Below, piece by piece: positions 1-10,220 of a DNA stretch of 64,000 bases (position 1 is the first letter of the stretch; each line of letters starts with the position of its first letter). Under the pieces are notes generated by a model. That model did no database searches and was not told the origin of the DNA. It saw nothing but the letters and a program-made list of their open reading frames with translations. This DNA comes from Amycolatopsis acidiphila (lineage in GTDB: Bacteria; Actinomycetota; Actinomycetes; Mycobacteriales; Pseudonocardiaceae). Location: the NCBI RefSeq assembly GCF_021391495.1, contig NZ_CP090063.1:1860001-1924000 (forward strand). Reading direction: 5' to 3'. The position numbers and the translations under genes were made by a program.

Positions 1-732
1 AAGGGCTGGCAGCCGCCGGCGACCAACGGCAAGGCGATGATCACCACCGCGAACGTGTCGGCGGCGAACGCGCTCAAGACACCGCAGTTCTGGTGCCTGT
101 GGGTCGTGCTGTGCTTCAACGTGACGGCCGGCATCGGCATCCTCGAGAAGGCCTCGCCGATGATCACCGACTTCTTCAAGGGCACCGCGGTGCCGGTGGG
201 TGCGGCGGCCGCGGCCGGGTTCGTGGCGCTGCTGTCGCTGACGAACATGCTCGGCCGGTTCGTCTGGTCGTCCACTTCGGACCTCATCGGCCGGAAGAAC
301 ATCTACCGCGGCTACCTCGGCATCGGTGCGGTGCTGTACCTGGTCATCGCGCTCACCGGGAACTCGTCGAAGCTGGTGTTCATCCTCTGCGCGATGGTGA
401 TCCTGTCCTTCTACGGCGCGGGTTTCGCGACCCTGCCCGCCTATCTGAAGGACCTGTTCGGCACCTACCAGGTGGGTGCGATCCACGGCAGGCTGCTCAC
501 CGCGTGGTCGGTGGCCGGCGTCGCCGGCCCGCTGATCGTCAACGCCATCGCGGACAACGAGAAGCAGGCGGGCAAGCAGGGGCCCGACCTCTACACCACC
601 TCGTTCTACATCATGATCGCGCTGCTGGTCGTCGGCTTCATCGCCAACGAGTTCGTGCGGCCGGTCAAGGAGAAGTTCCACGAGCCGGTCGCGCAGCGGC
701 CGGGTGTCACGGCGGGAAGGGAAGCGGAATGA
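1..732 (+). CDS. OFA-family MFS transporter, C-terminal part (oxalate/formate antiporter type)
   Basis: The frame is open from the first base, so the gene starts upstream of the window and about 243 C-terminal residues are seen. Hydrophobic stretches typical of the second half of a 12-helix MFS protein alternate with a short loop containing GRFVWSSTSDLIGRKN, the conserved MFS loop (GRxxWGxxSDxxGRK style) of oxalate:formate antiporter-like permeases. The chain ends in a charged cytoplasmic tail. It overlaps the next gene by 4 bp (ATGA), so the two are coupled. The substrate is probably a small carboxylate; this is inferred from the family only. Located in the cytoplasmic membrane. Confidence 0.85.
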   Translation, partial: KGWQPPATNGKAMITTANVSAANALKTPQFWCLWVVLCFNVTAGIGILEKASPMITDFFKGTAVPVGAAAAAGFVALLSLTNMLGRFVWSSTSDLIGRKNIYRGYLGIGAVLYLVIALTGNSSKLVFILCAMVILSFYGAGFATLPAYLKDLFGTYQVGAIHGRLLTAWSVAGVAGPLIVNAIADNEKQAGKQGPDLYTTSFYIMIALLVVGFIANEFVRPVKEKFHEPVAQRPGVTAGREAE

Positions 733-845
733 ACGAGAGCCGGCGTCCCTGGCTGCTGACCCTGGCGTGGCTGTGGGTGGGCGTGCCCTTCGTCTACGGC
801 GTCTACGAGCTGATCCTGAAGGTGATTCAGCTCTTCGGCGGCTGA
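729..845 (+). CDS. MFS transporter small subunit (38 aa)
   Basis: A 38-residue protein starts with the ATG that overlaps the stop of the MFS gene (ATGA). It has a short charged N-terminus (MNESRRP) and one membrane segment running through LLTLAWLWVGVPFVYGVYEL. Such tiny one-helix proteins directly follow OFA-type MFS genes in actinobacteria and are annotated as MFS small subunits. The tight coupling supports translation and a joint role. It overlaps the convergent GntR gene by 19 bp at the 3' end. Exact function is unknown. Confidence 0.7.
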   Translation: MNESRRPWLLTLAWLWVGVPFVYGVYELILKVIQLFGG

Positions 846-1486
846 GCGAGCCCTTCGACCAGCGCGCGGCGGGCCGAGTGCACGTGCTCCTCGGCGATGC
901 CGGGGAGCCGCTCGGTGTCGCCGCCGCGGATGAGTGCGGCCAGCTCCCGGTGCTCGCCCCAGGCGCGGGCCCGGTACTGGCCGCGGCTGAGCCGGATGCG
1001 GTGGGACTGGAAGAAGCGGACCTGCGACCGCACGGCGTGCCAGGCGTCGAGCAGCCGCCGGTTGTTCGCCGCACGGTAGATGACCTCGTGGAACTCCATG
1101 TCGAGAGACAGCACCCGCGCGGCGTCGGTCTCCTCGGCCATGCGGTCGACGAGGGCGTCCAGCTCGTCGAGGTGATCCGTCCTCGCGCGGGCAGCCGCTG
1201 ACGTCGCCGCGAGCCGGTCGAGGGCCGCGCGCACCGCGTACACCTCGTCGATGTCGGACTCGGTGAGCCCGATGACGTGCGTGCCCTTGTGCCAGACGCT
1301 CTGGACGAGCCCCTCGCGCTCGAGCACGGCGAGCCCTTCCCGTACTGATCCGCGGCTGACCTGCAGCGACGCGGCGAGGTCCACCTCACGCAGCGCGCTG
1401 CCCGGCTGAAACCGGCCCGCGAGGATCTCCTCGCGGATCCGGTCGGCCGCCTCGTCGGCGAGACCACGGCGCTGGGCTGGCTGCAT
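827..1486 (-). CDS. GntR-family (FadR/FCD subfamily) transcriptional regulator
   Basis: About 219 residues from the chosen ATG. An N-terminal winged helix-turn-helix (ADEAADRIREEILAGRF, then ALREVDLAASLQVSRGSVRE) is followed by an all-helical FCD effector domain with the metal/ligand-type positions D-x3-H (SLDMEFHEVIY) and late histidines (GEHRELAAL, EEHVHSARRAL). It is divergent from a VOC and an SDR gene and convergent with the MFS pair, so it probably controls this small catabolic cluster in response to an organic acid. A more upstream ATG (1522) exists, but the start at 1486 lies directly after a perfect palindrome and gives a standard N-terminus. No clear Shine-Dalgarno is seen. Confidence 0.88.
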   Translation of the reverse strand: MQPAQRRGLADEAADRIREEILAGRFQPGSALREVDLAASLQVSRGSVREGLAVLEREGLVQSVWHKGTHVIGLTESDIDEVYAVRAALDRLAATSAAARARTDHLDELDALVDRMAEETDAARVLSLDMEFHEVIYRAANNRRLLDAWHAVRSQVRFFQSHRIRLSRGQYRARAWGEHRELAALIRGGDTERLPGIAEEHVHSARRALVEGLAQPPKS

Positions 1487-1508
1487 GTCCGAATGTTGAC
1501 ATTCGGAC
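1487..1508. promoter_or_regulatory. Palindromic operator, probable GntR binding site
   Basis: A perfect 10-bp inverted repeat, GTCCGAATGT and ACATTCGGAC, is separated by only TG. It abuts the likely start codon of the GntR gene and lies 45 bp before the VOC start. The core TGT..ACA resembles GntR/FadR operators. The position suggests autoregulation and control of the divergent VOC-SDR pair. Confidence 0.65.
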
Positions 1509-1553
1509 GTTCCACAGGTCAAGCTGAAGATCCGACAACGTGAGGAGCCGCCG

Positions 1554-1973
1554 ATGAGCCGTCCCGGTTTTCATCTCGCCATCCCGGTAGACGACCTGTC
1601 CCGCGCCCGCGAGTTCTACGGCCGGGTCCTGGGACTGCCGGAGGGCAGGTCCGACACGGCGTGGGTCGACTGGAACTTCCACGGGCACCAGGTCGTGACG
1701 CACGTGGTTCCTGGCGCGCGCACCGAATCCGGCCGCAACCCCGTCGACGGGCACGACGTGCCGGTGCCGCACTTCGGGCTGATCCTCACGGTCGAGGACT
1801 TCCACGAGCTGGCGGGCAGGCTCCGCGCGGCGGGCACCGAGTTCGTGATCGAGCCGTACCAGCGGTTCGCGGGCGAGCCGGGGGAGCAGTGGACGATGTT
1901 CCTGCACGACCCCGCCGGGAACGCCTTGGAGTTCAAGGCTTTCCGCGACGAGTCGCAGTTGTTCGCCAAATGA
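1554..1973 (+). CDS. VOC-family protein (glyoxalase/dioxygenase fold)
   Basis: 139 residues with two beta-alpha-beta-beta-beta modules. [22 protein letters not shown] is the usual first-strand/helix signature, and the C-terminal part [16 protein letters not shown] carries the typical DPxGNxLE metal-ligand glutamate region. Candidate metal ligands are His6, the mid-chain His (PVPHFGL) and the Glu of LEFK. GAGGAG sits just before the ATG. The gene overlaps the SDR gene by 4 bp (ATGA). The substrate cannot be read from sequence; the context (SDR, GntR, carboxylate transporter) suggests catabolism of a small oxo- or hydroxy-acid. Confidence 0.8.
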   Translation: MSRPGFHLAIPVDDLSRAREFYGRVLGLPEGRSDTAWVDWNFHGHQVVTHVVPGARTESGRNPVDGHDVPVPHFGLILTVEDFHELAGRLRAAGTEFVIEPYQRFAGEPGEQWTMFLHDPAGNALEFKAFRDESQLFAK

Positions 1974-2722
1974 GCCGCGGCGTTCTGGTCACCGGCGCGG
2001 CCTCCGGGCTCGGGCGGGCGGTGGCGCTCGCGTTCGCCGGGCGGGGCGACCGCGTGGCGGTGCACTACAACTCCAACCGGACCGACGCCGAGGCCACGCT
2101 GAAGTCGTTGCCGGGCAACGGACACAGCATCCTGCAGGGCGACATCACCACGTCCGCCCAGCAGATCGCGGACGCGGCGGAGGAGGCTCTCGGCGGTGTC
2201 GACGTGCTGGTGAACAACGCCGCCGTGGTGACCACCACGGCCACCGCGCACCCGCTCGCCGAGACGTCTTTCGAGCACTGGCAACGGATGTGGCGCGAGT
2301 CGGTCGACGTCAACCTGCTCGGCGCCGCGGACATGACGTACTGCGTCGCGCGGCACATGATCGGACGCGGGGTCCAGGGGCACGTCGTCAACGTCGGTTC
2401 GCGCGGCGCCTTCCGCGGCGAACCGGATCACCCGGCGTACGGCGCGACGAAGGCCGCGCTGCACTCGATGGGCCAGTCGCTCGCCGTTTCCCTTGCGCCA
2501 CATGGCATCTCGGTCGCGTCGGTGGCACCGGGCTTCATCGCGACCGAGCGCGTCGCCGACTGGCTGACCGGCGAGCGCGGCGACGCACTGCGTGCGCAGA
2601 GCCCGTTCGGCCGGGTGGCCGAGCCGCCCGAGATCGCCGACGCGATCGTGTACCTCGCGAGCTCGCAGTGGGCATCAGGTGCCGTCCTCGATCTGAACGG
2701 TGCCTCGTACCTGCGGACCTAG
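1970..2722 (+). CDS. SDR-family NAD(P)-dependent oxidoreductase
   Basis: 250 residues, a classical short-chain dehydrogenase. The coenzyme motif TGAASGLG is at residues 8-15, NNAAV follows the fourth strand, and the catalytic residues are in [11 protein letters not shown] (Ser) and Y-x3-K in [18 protein letters not shown] is the usual segment after the active site. HYNSNRTD after beta-2 lacks an acidic residue at the strand end and may favour NADP. It is coupled to the VOC gene by an ATGA overlap. Its TAG stop overlaps the stop codon of the convergent HbpS-like gene. Confidence 0.88.
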   Translation: MSRGVLVTGAASGLGRAVALAFAGRGDRVAVHYNSNRTDAEATLKSLPGNGHSILQGDITTSAQQIADAAEEALGGVDVLVNNAAVVTTTATAHPLAETSFEHWQRMWRESVDVNLLGAADMTYCVARHMIGRGVQGHVVNVGSRGAFRGEPDHPAYGATKAALHSMGQSLAVSLAPHGISVASVAPGFIATERVADWLTGERGDALRAQSPFGRVAEPPEIADAIVYLASSQWASGAVLDLNGASYLRT

Positions 2723-3159
2723 GGAGCGCCCTCACCACGGTTCTGCTGCCACCGCTGCACTGCCGTCCGCACCGCCTCTTCGTCTTCAAGCGCATGGGCA
2801 CCGGATGCGCCTGCGGCACCGAGGATCGATCCACCGTCGGTGACCAGGACGCCGCCCGCCCACGGGACGAAGTCGCCGCCGTAGAGGTGCTGGATGCTGT
2901 CGACGATCCCCCCGGGCAGGTCGATCAGGCCGGAGGGCTTCAGTGTCAACAACGCAGTCCGTGCCTTGGCCACGGCGATCCGGCTGGTCATGGGCATACC
3001 ACCGTCGTCCCGCCGCAGCACGATCACCTCTCCGGCGACGTCGACGACGGCCACCGCCAGCGGAGGGAAGCCGCGCTCCGCACGGACCGCCAAAGCCGTT
3101 TGCGCCAACCAGTCCGCCTCGGCCAGCTTCAGTCCGGGGAGGCGCGGGGTATGAGACAC
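2719..3159 (-). CDS. GlcG/HbpS-family heme-binding-type protein
   Basis: About 146 residues matching the GlcG/HbpS (DUF336) fold: LAVAVVDVAGEVIVLRRDDGGMPMTSRIAVAKARTA, then a glycine-rich stretch (VPWAGGVLVTDGGSILGAAGASGA) near the C-terminus. Members bind heme or act beside oxidoreductases; the role here is not known. It is the last gene of a minus-strand set MarR-MFS-YdeP-GlcG. The start is uncertain: GTG 3159 gives the normal family length but has no good ribosome site, and a GTG about 30 bp upstream is possible. The gene ends tail-to-tail with the SDR gene, sharing stop-codon bases. Confidence 0.75.
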   Translation of the reverse strand: MSHTPRLPGLKLAEADWLAQTALAVRAERGFPPLAVAVVDVAGEVIVLRRDDGGMPMTSRIAVAKARTALLTLKPSGLIDLPGGIVDSIQHLYGGDFVPWAGGVLVTDGGSILGAAGASGAHALEDEEAVRTAVQRWQQNRGEGAP

Positions 3160-3232
3160 GAACGCGAAGTTATCGGCGGCCACACCGGAAGTCAAAGCAG
3201 CCGGGCCACCGCCGCTTTCCCGCGAACCCCTG

Positions 3233-5536
<2,304 letters not shown>

Positions 5537-5540
5537 GCCG

Positions 5541-6944
5541 TCATTTTCCGGCCTTGATCACTTCCTGACGAGAGCGGGTGCGCCTCAGAGCCGGATCGGA
5601 GACCGTCACGGCCAGCAGGACGACGCCGACGCCCAGCAGCGCCCACGCGAGGTGGTGCAGACCGGCGGAGGTCGTCTGCGCGCCGAAACACCGTGCTATC
5701 AGGGTGGATGCCGCGATCGCGCCCAGGTACTGGGCGGTCCGGAACAGCCCGCTCGCGGTGCCCATCTGTGCCGCGGGCGCCTGGCTGTAGAGCGCTGTCT
5801 GGTTGGTCACACTGGTCAGTCCCTGGCCCAGTCCGAACACCGCGGTCATCGCCAGCAGGCCCAGGATCGGCGTGCGCGTGCCGACGAACATCAGCAGCGC
5901 GGAGCCGGCCAGCAGCGCGAGCGAGTTCGTGATCAGGCGGCTGCGGATGCCGGTCGGCTTGACCGAGGCAGCCGACGCGACCACCGCCACCGCCGACATC
6001 GGCAGCAGGAGCCCGCCGGCGCCCTCCTCGCTCAGCCCGCGGGCGGCTTCGAGCCACTGGACGTAGCCGAACATGATCGAGTAGACGATGAGGAAGGCCA
6101 GCGACTGGCGCAGGTAGGTGCGCAGCAGGGGCGGGTTGCCCGCGAGCATCCGCAGGTCGATGAACGGGGTGCGGGAGCGCAGCTCGAACCAGGTGAACAC
6201 CACGCCCAGCACGACCGCCACGCCGAGCAGGTACAGGTCGCCGACCGCCGGTTCCATCACGAACAGCAGCACGACGAGCAGGGTGACGGAGAACAGCAGG
6301 ATGCCCACGACGTCGATGCGCTCGTGGGTCAGCGTCGCCGGGTCGTCGCGTGGCACCCAGAACAGCGCCAGCAGCAGCGAGGCGGCCGCGAGCGGGATGT
6401 TGACCGCGAAGATCGCGGGCCAGCCGAACAGGCCGATCAGCAGGCCACCGAGGGTGGGGCCGATCACCATGACCGTCTGCGAGGACATCGCCAGCACCGA
6501 CAGCACCCGGCTGGGTACGCCCTGACCGGCCGCGTCGGCGTGTTTGCGCAGCACCGCCATCGCCGCGGGGAACCCGGCGCAGGTGCCGACGCCGAGCACG
6601 GCACGCACCGCGATGAGCCAGTCGAGGGAGAAGGCCATCAGCCCGCCGATCCCGGCGAGCATCACGATGACGGCGCCGGTGAGCAGCACCCGCCGCGCGC
6701 CGAAGCGGTCGACGAACAACCCGACGACCGGCTGGCCGACCGCCGTGGCCAGGTACAACGCGGTGATGAGCCACGCCGTCTGCTCGGGCCGGGCGCCGAA
6801 CGCGTGCGCGATGGGCACCAGCGCGACCGCGATCAGCGTGGAGTTGATGGGGTTGAGCACCGCACTGGACACCAGCGGGGTGACCAGTTTGGCGCCGAAC
6901 ACTGCCGGTGCCCGGGTCGCGGTCTGCTGCGGCGTCGTACTCAC
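5541..6944 (-). CDS. MFS transporter, drug efflux type (DHA2-like)
   Basis: About 467 residues, multi-helix. The motif-A loop GLFVDRFGARRVLL follows helix 2, and a motif C-like region (MVIGPTLGGLLIGLFGWPAIFAVNIP) matches the DHA2 (EmrB/QacA) branch. GTG 6944 is chosen because it follows the MarR stop by 5 bp with AGGAG just upstream; the spacing is short, which fits translational coupling. The open frame extends back into MarR but that part is not protein-like. Placement between a MarR regulator and a YdeP oxidoreductase suggests efflux of a toxic or reactive compound induced through MarR. Confidence 0.87.
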   Translation of the reverse strand: MSTTPQQTATRAPAVFGAKLVTPLVSSAVLNPINSTLIAVALVPIAHAFGARPEQTAWLITALYLATAVGQPVVGLFVDRFGARRVLLTGAVIVMLAGIGGLMAFSLDWLIAVRAVLGVGTCAGFPAAMAVLRKHADAAGQGVPSRVLSVLAMSSQTVMVIGPTLGGLLIGLFGWPAIFAVNIPLAAASLLLALFWVPRDDPATLTHERIDVVGILLFSVTLLVVLLFVMEPAVGDLYLLGVAVVLGVVFTWFELRSRTPFIDLRMLAGNPPLLRTYLRQSLAFLIVYSIMFGYVQWLEAARGLSEEGAGGLLLPMSAVAVVASAASVKPTGIRSRLITNSLALLAGSALLMFVGTRTPILGLLAMTAVFGLGQGLTSVTNQTALYSQAPAAQMGTASGLFRTAQYLGAIAASTLIARCFGAQTTSAGLHHLAWALLGVGVVLLAVTVSDPALRRTRSRQEVIKAGK

Positions 6945-6949
6945 TACTC

Positions 6950-7384
6950 CTAGTTCTGTGCCAGGCGCTCCAACAGTGGTAGCGCCTGCTCGATCCGTTC
7001 GCGTTCCGCCTGGGTGAACCCGGCCAGGGCCGTGGCCAGCCACTCCTCCCGGTGCTGGTGCACCCCCCGCACGGTCTTGCTACCCAGTTGGGACAGCGAA
7101 ATCACCGTCCGCCTGCGGTCGCGCGGGTCACGTGTCCGCTCGAGGTAGCCGAGCTCGTCCAGTGCGCCCAGCGTGGCGGCCATGGACTGCTGGCGGACGT
7201 GCTCGGTGGCCGCCAGCTGGGCCTGGGTCGCCGGGCCGTCCCGGTGCAACCGGGCCAGCACCGCCGACTGGGACGGGGTCAGCACCCCGGCGTTGTCCAC
7301 CTGGCGCAGTCTCCGGTGCAGCTGTCCGACCACTCCGCGCAGCGCACCGGCGAGCCGCGCGACCTCGTTCGGAACGCGGGTCAT
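6950..7384 (-). CDS. MarR-family transcriptional regulator
   Basis: 144 residues with a central winged helix: LTPSQSAVLARLHRDGPATQAQLAATEHVRQQSMAATLGALDELGYLERTRDPRDRRRTVISLS, where DPRDRR is the wing characteristic of MarR proteins. N- and C-terminal helices form the dimer interface. First gene of the minus-strand MFS-YdeP-GlcG operon, therefore its probable ligand-responsive repressor. It is divergent from nothing nearby: the upstream gap of 37 bp leads to another minus-strand gene, so its promoter must lie in or near that gap. Confidence 0.9.
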   Translation of the reverse strand: MTRVPNEVARLAGALRGVVGQLHRRLRQVDNAGVLTPSQSAVLARLHRDGPATQAQLAATEHVRQQSMAATLGALDELGYLERTRDPRDRRRTVISLSQLGSKTVRGVHQHREEWLATALAGFTQAERERIEQALPLLERLAQN

Positions 7385-7421
7385 CTACACAGTCTAGGCT
7401 GTTGAGTTCAGCCTGTGCAAA

Positions 7422-8393
7422 TCAGCGGCAGTTACCCTGCGTGGGCATGGGCTTGCCCGGGTCGAACCGGCCGGGTTCCGGGGTGAGGGAGGTGGCGTCG
7501 AAGTCCGGTTCGCTGAACGCGGGCGCCAGCACGCCGTCTTTGCTCGCCTGGCAGGCGATGTCGGTGGAGTACGTGCCGAAGTCGTCCAGCCCGAGGCCGC
7601 GGGCCGTGCTCTCCCAGGACGAACCGGTCCGGAAGACGTAGTCGGCGCCGACCCGGATGAAGGGTTCAATGTCCGCCGGTCCGTAGACCACCTGGTCGCC
7701 GGGGTCGAACGCGTACGCCACCACGTACTCCGCATGCAGCACGAGCTCACCCGCCCGGCCCGCCTTCGCGGTCACCGAGCCCGTCATCCTCGGGGTCACG
7801 GGCAGGAGGTGGTAGCCCCCGGCGAGATAGGTGAGGTACGACGCAGGGTTCTTACGGACGTTGTCCCGGGCGTAGGGCGCGAGCAGAGCGAGGTACTTCG
7901 CCGGGTTGTGCCCGTCGAGCGTGTCCTGGTCGAATTGGGCCACCGAGATCGCCTGCTTGACCTGGTCCAGTGCCGAGCTGACCTGCTTCGCCGAGAAGGT
8001 TCCCACTTTCGTCGCCGGGGGAATGCTCAGGCCCGCGATGCCCTCGGCCCAGTTCTGCGCCGGGGTGTTCTCGAACGGCCTCGACAGGTCCACGTTCGCG
8101 AAGTCGGGCAGGTCGGTGGGCGCGGTCGTCGTCGCCGCGGAGGCGGCCCCGGCCACCGGCGCACCCGCGGGGGACGCGTCCGTGTACTGCTCGGAGGTCG
8201 TCTTCCCCCAGCGGTAGAACGCGAAGCCCGCCCCGGCCACCACCACGAGCACCACCGCGAAGATCGCGAGCCGCCGGCCCCGGTGCGCGCGGCGGCGGTT
8301 GCGCTGGAGGTCGACCCAGGCCTCCTTCTCCGCGTGCCGCTGCCAGTCCGGGTCCATCAGCTCCGGGTGGTTCTCGATGCCGTGCTCGTCCAC
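7422..8393 (-). CDS. Conserved hypothetical single-pass membrane protein
   Basis: 323 residues with a GTG start. A charged cytoplasmic N-terminus (about 42 residues, with RNRRRAHRGRR) precedes one membrane segment (LAIFAVVLVVVAGAGFAFY), an Ala/Thr/Pro-rich linker and a soluble extracytoplasmic domain of about 230 residues. The domain has two cysteines (DIACQAS and the C-terminal QGNC) that could form a disulfide. No enzymatic motif is recognised. Similar N-anchored proteins of unknown function are common in actinomycetes and often sit near secretion or cell-envelope genes; here the neighbours give no clear hint. Confidence 0.6.
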   Translation of the reverse strand: MDEHGIENHPELMDPDWQRHAEKEAWVDLQRNRRRAHRGRRLAIFAVVLVVVAGAGFAFYRWGKTTSEQYTDASPAGAPVAGAASAATTTAPTDLPDFANVDLSRPFENTPAQNWAEGIAGLSIPPATKVGTFSAKQVSSALDQVKQAISVAQFDQDTLDGHNPAKYLALLAPYARDNVRKNPASYLTYLAGGYHLLPVTPRMTGSVTAKAGRAGELVLHAEYVVAYAFDPGDQVVYGPADIEPFIRVGADYVFRTGSSWESTARGLGLDDFGTYSTDIACQASKDGVLAPAFSEPDFDATSLTPEPGRFDPGKPMPTQGNCR

Positions 8394-8450
8394 TGCCTAC
8401 CGCCTCATCTCGTGATCTTGCTCCCGGAGATCGGCGGAACGGCCCGGGCG

Positions 8451-9106
8451 TTACGGCGAAACGACGTCCGCAACCAACTCGGGATGTGACACGTGCGGGC
8501 AGTGCCCGCCCGGCACCTCGACCGGCTCGACGCCCAGCCGCTCCCGCGCCGTGTAGCGCATCCACTCCGGCCGCAGCGTCCGGTCGCCGACCGGCAGCAC
8601 GAACGTCGAGGGCGGCAGGGGGCCGGCGACGGGCTCGTCGTAGACCGCCGCGGGGTACCACAGCCGCAGCGTCGACAGGCCCCAGCGCAGGGTCGCGAGG
8701 TCGCAGTCGTGGAACAGGAAGTACGTCGCCGCCCCCGGATCGGTCGTCGGCTGCTCGGTCAGTCCGGCCCACTCCGGGTTCATGATGTCGTGGATGTGGG
8801 CCGCGAGGTCCTCCCGGAAGCTGACCTCGCCCGGGACCGCCGCGGCCGGCCACACGACGTGCTGAGCGTCGAGCGCGGCGGCGACCGCGGGCAGGAGCAG
8901 CCCGCCGCGGAATGCGCGATCACCACCGGGCTCCTCGCCGTGGTCTGCTCGACGGCCAGTCGCGCGTAGCCGGCGGCGAGCAACCCGGGCCGGCCGGTGG
9001 GCAGGTCGACCGTCTCGACCCCGTGACCGCGCCGCCGCAGGGCATCGGCCAATCGGTCCCAGCCGGCGGGTGACTGCGTCGTCCCGTGCAGCAGTACGCA
9101 GTCCAT
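8451..9106 (-). pseudogene. Frameshifted alpha/beta hydrolase
   Basis: Two reading frames together make one complete small alpha/beta hydrolase. The first part (from ATG 9106: MDCVLLHGTTQSPAGWDRLA, ending at the nucleophile elbow IAHSAAG) is in one frame. The rest (from about 8900: LLLPAVAAALDAQHVVWPA, through GGHCPHVSHPELVADVV with the catalytic His) is in another. The switch lies at the run GCGGCGGGC near 8907-8915, where one missing G would restore HSAGGLLLP. This is either a true one-base deletion or a sequencing error. No slippery sequence or stem suggests programmed shifting. Confidence 0.7.
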
Positions 9107-9279
9107 CGGGTCATCTTGCGCGCTGCCCCGGGCCCGCGGTCTACGGTTCCACGGTCGAACCGGGCCGGGTGTCGCTGGGGGACGCCGTCGTCGTGGCCTG
9201 AGCTCCGGTCGCGGCGCACCAGCCGAAGCCCGGAACGCTTCCTGGCCGCGGTCGTGGGATTCCTGGACGAGCGGCTCGC

Positions 9280-10149
9280 TCAGCCCAGCGCCGCGTAGAC
9301 GATCTTCGCCAGGCCCGACTCGCCGTTGAAGTTCGGGTGGTACGGCGCGGCGGTGAGCTGGATGTCCTTGCCGTTGATCCAGGCGGCGGCACCGGCGCAG
9401 GCGTCGTGGCCCAGCGACGGCGTGAAGGTGTCCACATAGGACGTGTCGCCGTCGGTGGACGCGGCGCCGGAGATCGCGTCGTTGAGCGCTTCTTCGACGC
9501 TGGTGAGCCACGCGTAGTCACCGTCGGCGAACGGCAGGATGTTCGGGCAGGTCCCGGTCGGCGGGGCGATCCGGGGGTAGCCGACCGCGAGCACCTTCGC
9601 CTGCGGCGAGCGCTGGTGGATCGCCGCCAGCACGTTCGTGATGTTGGCCTGGGTCTGCGTCAGCTGGGCCTTGATCGTGTCCACGCCGTCGACCGTGAAG
9701 TGCCGCTGGCACGGGTTGCCCGTCGGGTCCGACGCGCGCAGCCCGGGGCAGGTGCCGATGAGCGTGCCGAACACGCTGTAGTCGTTGCCGCCGATGCCGA
9801 GCGTCACCAGGTCGGTGTCCGGGCGCAGCGCGTTCAGCTGCGGCGGGTTGGTGCCCAGCGGCACCGACTGCGGCGCCGTCATGTCACCGGTGTCCGCGCC
9901 GCTGCAGCTGACGTCGGTGAACGACGGCGCCAGCAGCCGCAGCGCGAGCTGCGCCGGGTAGTTCGACGTGGACCGCAGGCACCCCACCGGGTCGATCCGC
10001 TGCAACGGGATCAAAGGACCCGCGGTGTAGGAGTCGCCGAGCGCCACGTACCGCTCGTACCGCTGCGGGGCGGCCGAGGCGGAGAACGCGGAGACCAGCA
10101 CTGTGCAGACGGCGAGAACGGCGATGACGAGGCTCCGGCGAGCGCGCAT
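9280..10149 (-). CDS. Secreted SGNH/GDSL hydrolase (esterase/lipase type)
   Basis: 289 residues. The signal peptide (MRARRSLVIAVLAVCTVLVS...ASA, cleavage likely before APQRY) is followed by block I VALGDSYTAGP with the nucleophile Ser, block III GIGGNDYSVFG, and the late HPNFNGES region supplying the catalytic His. Cysteine pairs (GCLRS/VSCSG, TCPGL/PCQRH, TCPNI/HDACA) fit the three disulfides of secreted actinomycete GDSL lipases of the Streptomyces type. Acts outside the cell on an ester; the substrate is unknown. A hairpin-rich gap separates it from the acyl-CoA dehydrogenase gene. Confidence 0.88.
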   Translation of the reverse strand: MRARRSLVIAVLAVCTVLVSAFSASAAPQRYERYVALGDSYTAGPLIPLQRIDPVGCLRSTSNYPAQLALRLLAPSFTDVSCSGADTGDMTAPQSVPLGTNPPQLNALRPDTDLVTLGIGGNDYSVFGTLIGTCPGLRASDPTGNPCQRHFTVDGVDTIKAQLTQTQANITNVLAAIHQRSPQAKVLAVGYPRIAPPTGTCPNILPFADGDYAWLTSVEEALNDAISGAASTDGDTSYVDTFTPSLGHDACAGAAAWINGKDIQLTAAPYHPNFNGESGLAKIVYAALG

Positions 10150-10192
10150 ACGTCTTTCCTAGCCCTCGCCGGGGAGGTGCGCTGCCGCCGAT

Positions 10193-10218
10193 CGGGTGGC
10201 GTCGCGGCCGATCACCCG
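10193..10218 (-). terminator. Weak hairpin after the acyl-CoA dehydrogenase gene
   Basis: CGGGTG (10193-10198) pairs with CACCCG (10213-10218) across a GC-rich loop just after the dehydrogenase stop at 10221. No U-tract is present, so termination is only a suggestion. Confidence 0.3.
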
Positions 10219-10220
10219 GT

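Noticed and set aside
8451..9106. Programmed frameshift in the hydrolase
   Set aside because: No heptameric slippery sequence or downstream pseudoknot, and this enzyme family is not known to use it.
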